DNA of 22,528 nucleotides from Clostridiales bacterium UBA1758 (GTDB lineage Bacteria; Bacillota; Clostridia; Oscillospirales; UBA1758), in the NCBI GenBank assembly GCA_002315595.1, contig DCHG01000025.1, positions 793 to 23,320 on the forward strand, written 5' to 3'. The notes under the pieces are model-generated. The model did not search any database. It was not told the origin of the DNA and worked only from the letters and a program-made list of their open reading frames with translations. Shown in pieces: positions 15,635 to 22,528 of the stretch. Within the stretch, counting starts at the first letter, position 1; each line of letters opens with the position of its first letter. Made by a program: the position numbers and the translations under genes.

Positions 15635-15687
15635 CATTATTTTATATAAAATTCAAATTATTGTCAGTGGAAAGTTTTTTGCAAAAG

Positions 15688-15696
15688 TGATATACT
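15688..15696 (+). promoter_or_regulatory. Extended -10 promoter of ung
   Basis: TGATATACT is a TGnTATAAT-type extended -10 box with one mismatch. No good -35 box is found at 16-18 bases upstream, which fits an extended -10 promoter. The start would be near 15703, about 25 bases before the ung ATG. Confidence 0.55.
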
Positions 15697-15727
15697 ATCA
15701 ATATATTCAGCGAAGGAAGGAAGAATT

Positions 15728-16393
15728 ATGGTATATATCGGCAATTCATGGGACGGGGTGTTGAAGGATGTTTTTGAAAGCGAAAACTACACAAAATTGC
15801 GTGAATTTTTGAAAGCCGAATACGGATCGCACCGCGTTTATCCGCCGATGTTTGATATTTTCAATGCGATCAAATATACGGATCTGCCCGATGTAAAGGT
15901 CGTTATCCTCGGTCAGGATCCATACCACAATCCGGGGCAGGCACACGGGTTGGCGTTTTCGGTGCAGGAGGGTGTTCAGCCGCCCCCGTCGCTGAAAAAC
16001 ATCTATGCGGAATTAAACCGCGAATTGGGGGTTGCGATCCCGAACACGGGGTGTCTTGTGCCGTGGACAAAACGCGGTGTACTTTTACTGAACACGGTTT
16101 TGACCGTGCGTGAAAATTCTCCGACGTCACATGCGAAAAAAGGGTGGGAACAGGTCACAGACGCGATTATTTCCGCCGTCGATCGTCGAGAAGGCCCGGT
16201 GGCGTTCCTATTGTGGGGCTCCAATGCCGCCGCAAAGCGCGAATTATTGACCAATCCCGATCACTTGGTGCTGACCGCACCGCACCCGAGCCCGCTTTCC
16301 GCAAACCGAGGTTTTTTCGGTTGCGGACATTTTCTCGCCGTCGATCGGTATCTAACCGCAAACGGTTTTGAACCGATGGATTGGAGCCTTTGA
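15728..16393 (+). CDS. ung: Uracil-DNA glycosylase (family 1)
   Basis: This enzyme removes uracil from DNA at the start of base excision repair. The 221-residue product is of normal length and carries the water-activating loop GQDPYHNPGQAHGLAFS (62-78, catalytic Asp64), the 'PPPSLKNIY' proline-rich loop (about 85-93), 'LLLNTVLTV' with the uracil-recognition Asn (122), 'LLWGSNA' (161-167), and the leucine intercalation loop HPSPLSA (186-192, His186). A purine-rich ribosome site (AAGGAAGGAAG) precedes the ATG. It is a single gene, divergent from gdhA. I see no clear terminator between it and the next promoter 80 bases downstream. Confidence 0.97.
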   Translation: MVYIGNSWDGVLKDVFESENYTKLREFLKAEYGSHRVYPPMFDIFNAIKYTDLPDVKVVILGQDPYHNPGQAHGLAFSVQEGVQPPPSLKNIYAELNRELGVAIPNTGCLVPWTKRGVLLLNTVLTVRENSPTSHAKKGWEQVTDAIISAVDRREGPVAFLLWGSNAAAKRELLTNPDHLVLTAPHPSPLSANRGFFGCGHFLAVDRYLTANGFEPMDWSL

Positions 16394-16473
16394 CGAAGAG
16401 AGGCGTACGACGGAAAAGACAGAGGAAATAACGCTCGACGCTGGCATTTTATATAAAAAAATCTAGAAAACTA

Positions 16474-16502
16474 TTGAAATCGTCAAAAGTATCTGATATA
16501 AT
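16474..16502 (+). promoter_or_regulatory. Strong promoter upstream of the beta-helix protein gene
   Basis: TTGAAA (16474-16479) and a perfect TATAAT (16497-16502) are spaced by 17 bases, and an upstream TG (16494-16495) makes an extended -10. The start should be near 16509, giving a leader of about 228 bases. An A-rich stretch (16456-16470) precedes the -35 box. Confidence 0.85.
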
Positions 16503-16508
16503 ATATCA

Positions 16509-16736
16509 AATAAAATGAAGAGAAGGAACCTGACAATTGCGACATTCGGCATGACAAGATTTATGGGACGCTGTGTCTTTTGTCGGGATCCATGATAGCG
16601 CAATTTGCAAATTAGGACGCGACACTCCTTGATTTGTTCAGTGGGGGGTATTCTGCGCCCTATTCCTTTTTTCGAGGTTATGCGCAAGTGTAACTTCTTT
16701 ATATAGATATTTTAATTTTGAAAGGAATCACTTAGG
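16509..16736 (+). ncRNA. Long structured 5' leader, possible unrecognised riboswitch or small RNA
   Basis: The leader folds by hand into a closed multi-branch shape. An outer stem pairs AGAGAAGGAA (16519-16528) with TTCCTTTTTT (16663-16672), including two G-U pairs. Inside are AATTGCG with CGCAATT (16535-16541/16599-16605), with a further hairpin GACAA/TTGTC within it. A second arm runs GCAAATTAGGA with TCCTTGATTTGT (about 16607-16638, one bulge). The same TTCCTTT can pair with the gene's own ribosome site AAAGGAAT (16721-16728). No known riboswitch class is recognised: it lacks c-di-GMP-I, SAM, TPP or cobalamin signatures. The 43 or so bases before 16672 are also compatible with a weak terminator of a free small RNA. 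All pairings are hand-found and unscored. Confidence 0.45.
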
Positions 16737-19700
16737 ATGAACAAACATTTTCTATCGTTGTTGCTCGCTTTTGTCATGGTACTTTCGTTTGTACCGACAT
16801 ATCAGCTAACGGCAAATGCGGCAGCGATCGACACAATCTGTGTCAATGCGGCGTGGACGGATGCGACCGCATTTATCGCATGGTATGACACGACCATGCA
16901 GGAACAGTACCCGGGACTTGTCTTTGGTACGAATGCTTTCGGGACGATCGCTGATGCGACCGTTGTGATCCCGGAGGATGAAAACAATGTCATCGTCACA
17001 CTTTTGGGCGAAACCGCCATTTCGTCCGACAGCACCATCGGCGGCGGACAGAATGTGACCTTTAATGGCACGGCGTCCGTTAACTGGAAAGATTGGATGA
17101 TGATCGGACGCGATGCAGGCGACCACGGCGATGTCACAAAACTTGCCAAGGTCACATTTGACGGCGCAAAGATCGACGCCGCAGGAATCGGTAGCGGCGA
17201 CAGTTCCATTCACATCTCCGGCGCAGAAAAAAGTTCAACGACCAAGGGATACGGTCGACTTGACATTATTAACGGCAGTGAGGTCAAAACCGCGTATGTC
17301 GTTGATAAGAATGTTCTCAATGTTAACACGGGAAGCACCTTTACCGCAACGGATGCGATCAATGTCGCAGGCCGTCCCGCTAACGAGACGCCGAACGGAA
17401 CGGATTATCAGGCACAACTGAATATCGACAATGCGACGGTCAATGCGTCAAATCACGGACTCAGCGTCGGCACAAATGACGACGCCAACGGCATTGTTAA
17501 CCTGACCAACGGCGCAAAGATCAATACCAACAAGGTCACGGCAATTGCGGGAAAATCCATCATCAACCTCGCAAACAGTACCATTACCGCAACCGCCACC
17601 TTTACCAATGCCGGCGAGATCAATATGGACGCTTCGTCCAAGATCACGGCGAAGGATTTCAGCAACTCCGGCATTATCACTGTGGATATGACCGGCGCAA
17701 CGGCGACCGTTGTCAAACTTGTTGACTGCGGCACGACCGGCACCTTCGGCACCGGTGGTACGAATTATAAGTTTGTATCCGGCAAGGACAACGGTTATGA
17801 ACTCAAAGTGGTCGGAAACGATCTTTTTGCTTTGAAGGATGTCACGGTCGCCGTTGTCAGCAATGCGTGGAAAACCACCAAAAGCGCCGGTGACGACATC
17901 GTCGTCGGCGAAGGCGAAAATACAACGACCTATTATTTCGGGATTGACGCATTTGCTACCGTCAAAGATGCTTTGGATGTGGCGGGCGAGAATGCGATGT
18001 TCATCCAAATGCAGGGTGATGTGACCGAAAATGTCGAGATTGCCGCAAATCAGGATATTACACTTGACCTGAACGGATATGTTCTGTCCTCCGATAATTC
18101 GGTCAGCGTCATCTATAACTGCGGTAAATTGACGATCATGGATAGCGATGAAACCGCACAACACTATTTCAAATATGTTAAAAAAGGCGCATGGACGCTG
18201 GATACGACCGCAAACGACGGATTGGATGTTTCGGAAATTACGGACGAAACGACGGATGGAACCGTCATCGAAGTTCTCGGCGGCGTGATCACGGGAAAAT
18301 TTGTCAATGAATTTGCCGGAGTTTACGATGAATCGGGAAGCACCTTGATCATTGAAAATGCGAATATTGTGGGTATCAATTGCCAACATTCCGCAATTTA
18401 TAACGTCCACGCCAACCTGACCATCAAAAGGGCACAGATTCTCGGCAATACGGCGTATTCCGGATCTGGAATAAAGAACTATAACGGCACTGCGGTGATC
18501 GGAACGACCGACGGAAGCAATTCCGATGTGTTGATTGCCTATAATACGACAACCAGCAACGGAGAGTTCGGCGATGGTGGCGGCGGAATTTACAACATTC
18601 TTGCACCGCGAGAGAAAGCCGTGAGTGAAGAAACCGAAGCGACGGTTACGATCAACCATGTCACCATTCGCAATAATTTCAGCGCATACAAGGGCGGCGG
18701 TATCTCCAACGCGATTGACAAAGCGGGTGCCGCGACCATCACAATCAACGACGGTGTGATCGAAGATAACGAATCCTCGCATAACGGCGGTGGTATTTCG
18801 AACTATACGCATACCGCCAGCGGTCAGGCGGTCATCACCATGCTCGGTGGCTCCGTCAACGGCAATAAGGCGCTCACTCGTGAATATAAGCCTTCTTCCA
18901 CATCCGGCGGAAATGGTGGAGGTATCGCCAACTCCGGCGTTGTGATGCTCAATGGAAATAATGTCACCATTTCCGACAACAAGGCAGGATTGGGCGGTGG
19001 CATTTATAATATCGGCACGCTGACCATACGGAAGGCTTCCATCAAAAACAATCAGGCAGTTTTCATTCACACTGAAATGCCCTATGCGGCATATGAAGGA
19101 CTTGTCGGCGGTGTATATAACGACAACGACGGTTCAATGGTTGGCAAGGTGATTATGTTCGGCGGCTCCATTACCGGCAATACCGCGGTAAACAAGGTCG
19201 GTGGTCTGCTCAATGCGGGTGTATTCGTTATGGCAGGCGGTTCCGTCACCGGCAATAAAGTCTCCACCGAAAACGGCGTCGGCGGTGTTGCACAACTCGG
19301 TCAAATGTGGCTCGGTGGCAGTTCGGTGATCAAGAACAACCTCGAAAACACCAATGTCGTCAGCAATCTTTTGACAGCCGTCCCTGTTACTTTGGGTGAA
19401 ACCACGCTTCCGGGCGTCGGTACTGTTCCGGCACTGACGGAAAATGCAAGCATCGGTATTACCCTTGTAAAGAATATCAATCCGTCCACATATGCCTTCG
19501 TCAAATCCGACGGTATCTTTGCTAGCAATGCGTCGAGTGACGATGTAAAGCATTTCAGCAGTGACATTCTCGGCTATACGATTTCTAACGACGCAACGGC
19601 AAAGACATTGCAACTGGATGTCGCACCCTGTGCGTTCTGCGCAGAGATCGTTGCAAGCGAAGACGCACAGATGCTTCTCATTGACGAAAAGGAAGCCGGA

Positions 19701-20411
19701 GAGTATATCATCAGCGGTTGCAAGGCGGTAGGCTTTGTTTTGAAGACCGTTGATGGCAAATATGTCGCCTTCAAGAACGCAGAACTGAACACCGAAGGCG
19801 AAAACGCGTATCTTTGGAAGTACGACGGTGGATTATACGCCGAAGTCAAGACTGTGACGAGAGCAGGAATGCTTTTCTGGTCGAGAACGGTGACGCAGAT
19901 CACAAAGTATTACCTCGGCATTGAAAACGGTGAACTTGTGTTAAGTAATGTCAAGACGACGGCGGAAGTACGCGATTACGGTGAACATTCCGTTGAATAT
20001 CGCCAGGTTGATGCGGATCATCATCAGGTCATCTGCACGAAGTGCGGTACGACGCTGACGACCGATGAGCATCATTACGATTTGCCCGATCACAAATGCG
20101 TTTGCGGCAAGATCAATCCGGCGTACTGTTGTGTCACGACGGTAAATGTCACCGAAAAGAATGTCGTCAGTTACAGTGGTTTCTGGATTTGGATGAGAAA
20201 GACCACCAAGACACAGTACACGATCGTCCCGGTTGCACAAAATGTCCGCGTCAGCAAGGTTCAGTATTCCACCGACGGGCAAAATTGGACGACGGGACGG
20301 ACTTTCACCACCGATTTGAAGGTCAGTCCGCTTTACATCCGTGTGACGGATTCCAACGATTGCGTCACCGTTTGGAAGTACGAAAACAAGACCGTGGAAA
20401 AATACAATTGA
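16737..20411 (+). CDS. Secreted multidomain surface protein with right-handed beta-helix repeats
   Basis: The 1224-residue product has a Sec signal peptide (about 1-29, positive start, hydrophobic core, TANAA cleavage region). Two copies of a 'NAW...FGxxAFxTxxDA' module (about 36-92 and 375-430) are each followed by Asn/Thr-rich repeats. A parallel beta-helix (about 505-870) has repeated GGGI-N turns (GGGIYN 615, GGGISN 653 and 684, GGGIAN 727, GGGIYN 753) and 'GGSxxGN' rungs, as in adhesin-like or polysaccharide-acting proteins. A C-terminal region (about 960-1224) has CAFC, CTKCG (1100-1104), several His, and CVCG (1121-1124), which looks like a zinc-ribbon-like or Cys-rich module. No LPxTG, S-layer or choline-binding anchor is visible. 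The ribosome site is AAAGGA, 10 bases before ATG. It is a single gene behind a strong promoter. I propose adhesion or glycan binding; no catalytic residues are recognised. Confidence 0.85.
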   Translation: MNKHFLSLLLAFVMVLSFVPTYQLTANAAAIDTICVNAAWTDATAFIAWYDTTMQEQYPGLVFGTNAFGTIADATVVIPEDENNVIVTLLGETAISSDSTIGGGQNVTFNGTASVNWKDWMMIGRDAGDHGDVTKLAKVTFDGAKIDAAGIGSGDSSIHISGAEKSSTTKGYGRLDIINGSEVKTAYVVDKNVLNVNTGSTFTATDAINVAGRPANETPNGTDYQAQLNIDNATVNASNHGLSVGTNDDANGIVNLTNGAKINTNKVTAIAGKSIINLANSTITATATFTNAGEINMDASSKITAKDFSNSGIITVDMTGATATVVKLVDCGTTGTFGTGGTNYKFVSGKDNGYELKVVGNDLFALKDVTVAVVSNAWKTTKSAGDDIVVGEGENTTTYYFGIDAFATVKDALDVAGENAMFIQMQGDVTENVEIAANQDITLDLNGYVLSSDNSVSVIYNCGKLTIMDSDETAQHYFKYVKKGAWTLDTTANDGLDVSEITDETTDGTVIEVLGGVITGKFVNEFAGVYDESGSTLIIENANIVGINCQHSAIYNVHANLTIKRAQILGNTAYSGSGIKNYNGTAVIGTTDGSNSDVLIAYNTTTSNGEFGDGGGGIYNILAPREKAVSEETEATVTINHVTIRNNFSAYKGGGISNAIDKAGAATITINDGVIEDNESSHNGGGISNYTHTASGQAVITMLGGSVNGNKALTREYKPSSTSGGNGGGIANSGVVMLNGNNVTISDNKAGLGGGIYNIGTLTIRKASIKNNQAVFIHTEMPYAAYEGLVGGVYNDNDGSMVGKVIMFGGSITGNTAVNKVGGLLNAGVFVMAGGSVTGNKVSTENGVGGVAQLGQMWLGGSSVIKNNLENTNVVSNLLTAVPVTLGETTLPGVGTVPALTENASIGITLVKNINPSTYAFVKSDGIFASNASSDDVKHFSSDILGYTISNDATAKTLQLDVAPCAFCAEIVASEDAQMLLIDEKEAGEYIISGCKAVGFVLKTVDGKYVAFKNAELNTEGENAYLWKYDGGLYAEVKTVTRAGMLFWSRTVTQITKYYLGIENGELVLSNVKTTAEVRDYGEHSVEYRQVDADHHQVICTKCGTTLTTDEHHYDLPDHKCVCGKINPAYCCVTTVNVTEKNVVSYSGFWIWMRKTTKTQYTIVPVAQNVRVSKVQYSTDGQNWTTGRTFTTDLKVSPLYIRVTDSNDCVTVWKYENKTVEKYN

Positions 20412-20469
20412 TCCCGAAAACAAAATGTCGAGATCGAAATGATTTGATCAAAAATCAATTCCAATAATA

Positions 20470-20504
20470 AACGCCCTCGGACAATGATGTCCGAGGGCGT
20501 TTTG
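20470..20504. terminator. Two-way terminator between the beta-helix gene and the AraC-type regulator
   Basis: AACGCCCTCGGACA (20470-20483) pairs perfectly with TGTCCGAGGGCGTT (20488-20501), with loop ATGA, followed by TTG on the plus strand and TTTATTATT on the minus strand. It separates two convergent genes and should work in both directions. Confidence 0.9.
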
Positions 20505-20527
20505 CGTACAAAGAACTGACTGTATGA

Positions 20528-22528
20528 TCAATTGTCCTGCTCAAATGCACCGGAACTTTTGTATTTTCCGGGGGAAAGACCGTATTTTTTCGTAAACGAC
20601 GAGGTAAAATACGAACGGTTGTTATAGCCGACGGCTTCACAAAGTTCTGCAATCGAGATCTGCGGATTGCTTTTCAAAAGTTCACGAGCCTTTTCCAAGC
20701 GGATGTTATTGACATAGTCAGGGAAACTCGTGTGAAGTTGTTCGTTGAAAAGTTTGCTGAAATACTGCGGCGTGATCGAAAGCATATCCGACACATAGTT
20801 TGCCGAAAGACGGTTGTCAGCATAGTGTTTCGAGATATAGTCGACCACGCTTTCGATGATATTGGGCGTTTTACGGAATTTCATATCCGAAAGTGCGGAT
20901 TCCGTCAACAAAAACAACTGCATGAAGTATTCGCGAATCTGTGCGGCAGAGGAAAATTCCCGCAAGATATCGCTGACATCAAGTTTTTCAAGCAATGCCG
21001 AATCGTCTTCGCTTTGCATGGAATCCGTCGGCATACGGTAGATCATTTCAGCGGTGTAGGAGAGAATCGAGATTGCACCTTCGTAGGAGCCGCGGCAGAG
21101 AATCGACCAAAGTTCGTCAAAAGCGGTCTGGAATTCTTCGAGAGTTCCGTCACGCACGACGGAAAGCAGGAGCCTGACACTTTCGGAAATGCCGGAAAGT
21201 TCGCCATCCTGCGCTGGAAGTGAGTCGGTGGTGAATATTTGTGGACCGGCGCGGAATACGCGGTATTCGGAAAGCGACATTGCCTGACGGATCGCGGCCG
21301 CGACTTCCGTCGCTGAGGAATATACATCGGAAACCGCGAGCGTCACATCAAGACCCGCAAGGCGTTTGGCGGAATCAAGCACACGGCTGGATTCATAGGT
21401 CGCACGAAGTTGCGCCTGCGCCGCATTATCCGGCGGAAAACTGCAAACCAACACCACACCGTCGCCTTCATAGACATAGTCAAAGACGTGGCTGAATAAC
21501 GCAAAGCCGTCTTTTGCAATCGAGGCGATGAGATGAAGTGAGCCGGAAAGCGAACGGTTGGGATTAGCACGCTCGAATTCTTCAATCGAATTGGCGCGAA
21601 TGACGACGGCAAAAAATGCGGAATTTGCGGTGATCAGCCCGAGGTCGATGGACTTTTCAACAAATTCGACGGGCAGTTCATTGCGGCATAGCAATGAACG
21701 CATAAATGCGTCCGTCGCAATATTTCGCATGACGCTGTCGGAATAACGAAGTGCGGAATACTCGCCCAAAACACTGTCGACGCCTTCGGCAAGATTTTCG
21801 GAAAACTCCCGCATGGTCGCGTCTTCGGAAAGTTCCGAATAGACCGAGTGCATTCCGACGAGCGTACGGTTAATATCCGCTGCGGCAGTGGCGATCGGAT
21901 GGTATATTTTTTTTGCGGCGATCAATGCAAAAATGACCATTGCGACCACTGCACAGAGAATACTGATCGTTGCAGGCATCCAATAAATGTTGCGATTGTT
22001 CGCGCCCGAATAATTCGCCCGAATGTAGATGACAAAATCATCGGTTTTGGTAAAAGTGTATGTCTGCGTTTCGGATTCGCCGTAAAGCAGGAACATTCCG
22101 CGTCCGTAATCGCGCATTCCGCGGTCGGTGATGAATTCTTCGACTCCGACGCGTGCGGCATGGGCATTTCCGTCGATCGGATAGAGCAGATTCCCCAATG
22201 AATCCGTAATTGAAATGGTACTGTTGTTCGGGAATTGTTCGTTGATCGCGTTCGAAAGATATTCGAGGTCGAAATCGACCGCGACCGTGATCGGACTTGA
22301 ATCCGAATAACAGAGAATCGTATAAACGAACTGACGGCTCCCATCTGCGGGATAAATTTCGCGGACAAATGGCGTCAGTGTGCTAACTTTCGATTTACTT
22401 TCGCCGATGACGGTATGATTCGGCTCCGCATCGAGCATCGAATGAGAGAAAACGGAGTTGCTGCCGTTGAGGACATCCACACCGAGAATATCGACATAGT
22501 TGAGTTCGAGCGTATTCGTCAGTCGATT
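20528..22528 (-). CDS. Membrane-bound AraC-family transcriptional regulator (N-terminus outside window)
   Basis: The frame stays open to the right edge (16 further codons before the first GTG at 22480), so the true start lies outside. Numbered from that GTG, the visible order is: an extracytoplasmic Cache-like sensor (to about 165, with 'ITVAVDFDLEYLSNAI' and 'ISITDSLGNLLYP'), a transmembrane helix (167-188), a HAMP-like stretch 'AAKKIYHPIATAAADIN', a cytoplasmic middle domain (about 210-520), and a C-terminal pair of helix-turn-helix motifs of the AraC/XylS type (about 545-645, ending in 'GYNNRSYFTSSFTKKYGLSPGKYK'). Such proteins sense an external ligand and control nearby sugar or glycan genes; the target is not visible here. 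It is transcribed towards the beta-helix gene, with a shared terminator between them. Confidence 0.9.
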   Translation of the reverse strand, partial: NRLTNTLELNYVDILGVDVLNGSNSVFSHSMLDAEPNHTVIGESKSKVSTLTPFVREIYPADGSRQFVYTILCYSDSSPITVAVDFDLEYLSNAINEQFPNNSTISITDSLGNLLYPIDGNAHAARVGVEEFITDRGMRDYGRGMFLLYGESETQTYTFTKTDDFVIYIRANYSGANNRNIYWMPATISILCAVVAMVIFALIAAKKIYHPIATAAADINRTLVGMHSVYSELSEDATMREFSENLAEGVDSVLGEYSALRYSDSVMRNIATDAFMRSLLCRNELPVEFVEKSIDLGLITANSAFFAVVIRANSIEEFERANPNRSLSGSLHLIASIAKDGFALFSHVFDYVYEGDGVVLVCSFPPDNAAQAQLRATYESSRVLDSAKRLAGLDVTLAVSDVYSSATEVAAAIRQAMSLSEYRVFRAGPQIFTTDSLPAQDGELSGISESVRLLLSVVRDGTLEEFQTAFDELWSILCRGSYEGAISILSYTAEMIYRMPTDSMQSEDDSALLEKLDVSDILREFSSAAQIREYFMQLFLLTESALSDMKFRKTPNIIESVVDYISKHYADNRLSANYVSDMLSITPQYFSKLFNEQLHTSFPDYVNNIRLEKARELLKSNPQISIAELCEAVGYNNRSYFTSSFTKKYGLSPGKYKSSGAFEQDN

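Noticed and set aside
16515..16595. Possible 26-residue leader peptide (MKRRNLTIATFG...) in the beta-helix leader
   Set aside because: The ATG would lie only about 6 bases after the predicted transcript start, with no ribosome site, and the peptide has no codon run that would suggest attenuation.
16535..16605. c-di-GMP-I riboswitch, suggested by GGGACGC near 16565
   Set aside because: The rest of the GEMM consensus (the tetraloop-receptor and GCAAAG-type conserved segments) is missing.
17448..19070. Long open frame (540 codons) on the minus strand inside the beta-helix gene
   Set aside because: It arises opposite repetitive Gly/Asn/Thr codons; the plus-strand product has a signal peptide and clear repeats.
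17890..19340. DNA-level tandem repeats or a CRISPR-like array in the GGGI region
   Set aside because: The repeats are at protein level, irregular in spacing and diverged in DNA; there are no constant direct repeats with unique spacers.

Overview
This window looks like a chromosomal segment from a Gram-positive bacterium of the Bacillota, most likely an uncultured gut- or rumen-type Clostridia. The evidence is a T-box leader in front of hisS-aspS, strong AAGGAG-type ribosome sites, TTGnnn/TATAAT-like promoters with 17-base spacers, a Gram-positive signal peptide, and a membrane-bound AraC-type sensor of the kind common in Clostridia and Paenibacillus. By eye the base composition is near half GC. 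I saw no insertion sequence, phage gene, CRISPR array, tRNA or rRNA, so this reads as ordinary core chromosome with one accessory surface-protein locus at the right end.

Layout: (1) 1-746, the tail of a large glycoside-hydrolase-like protein. (2) 778-4189, a promoter, an Asp-type T-box and the hisS-aspS operon. (3) 4208-8999, a four-gene operon for a Gld-type ABC-2 transporter: ATPase, six-helix permease, GldG-like auxiliary protein and a DUF4340 protein. (4) 9087-9581, a TrmL-like tRNA methyltransferase. (5) 9675-13358, a glycolytic operon pgk-tpiA-gpmI with a strong promoter and a strong terminator. (6) 13409-14176, a ZIP metal transporter converging on gdhA (14223-15572, minus strand) through a shared two-way terminator. 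(7) 15688-16393, uracil-DNA glycosylase, divergent from gdhA. (8) 16474-20411, a strong promoter, a 230-base structured leader and a 1224-residue secreted beta-helix protein. (9) 20528 to the right edge, minus strand, a partial membrane-bound AraC-family regulator. A second two-way terminator separates it from the beta-helix gene.

Most of the window is housekeeping: two aminoacyl-tRNA synthetases, one tRNA modification enzyme, three lower-glycolysis enzymes, ammonia assimilation and uracil repair. The least explained parts are the leader of the beta-helix gene, the Gld-like ABC operon and the surface protein itself. In the leader, one pyrimidine stretch can pair either with a 5' purine stretch or with the gene's own ribosome site, which is the layout of a translational switch. 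I do not recognise a known riboswitch class there.
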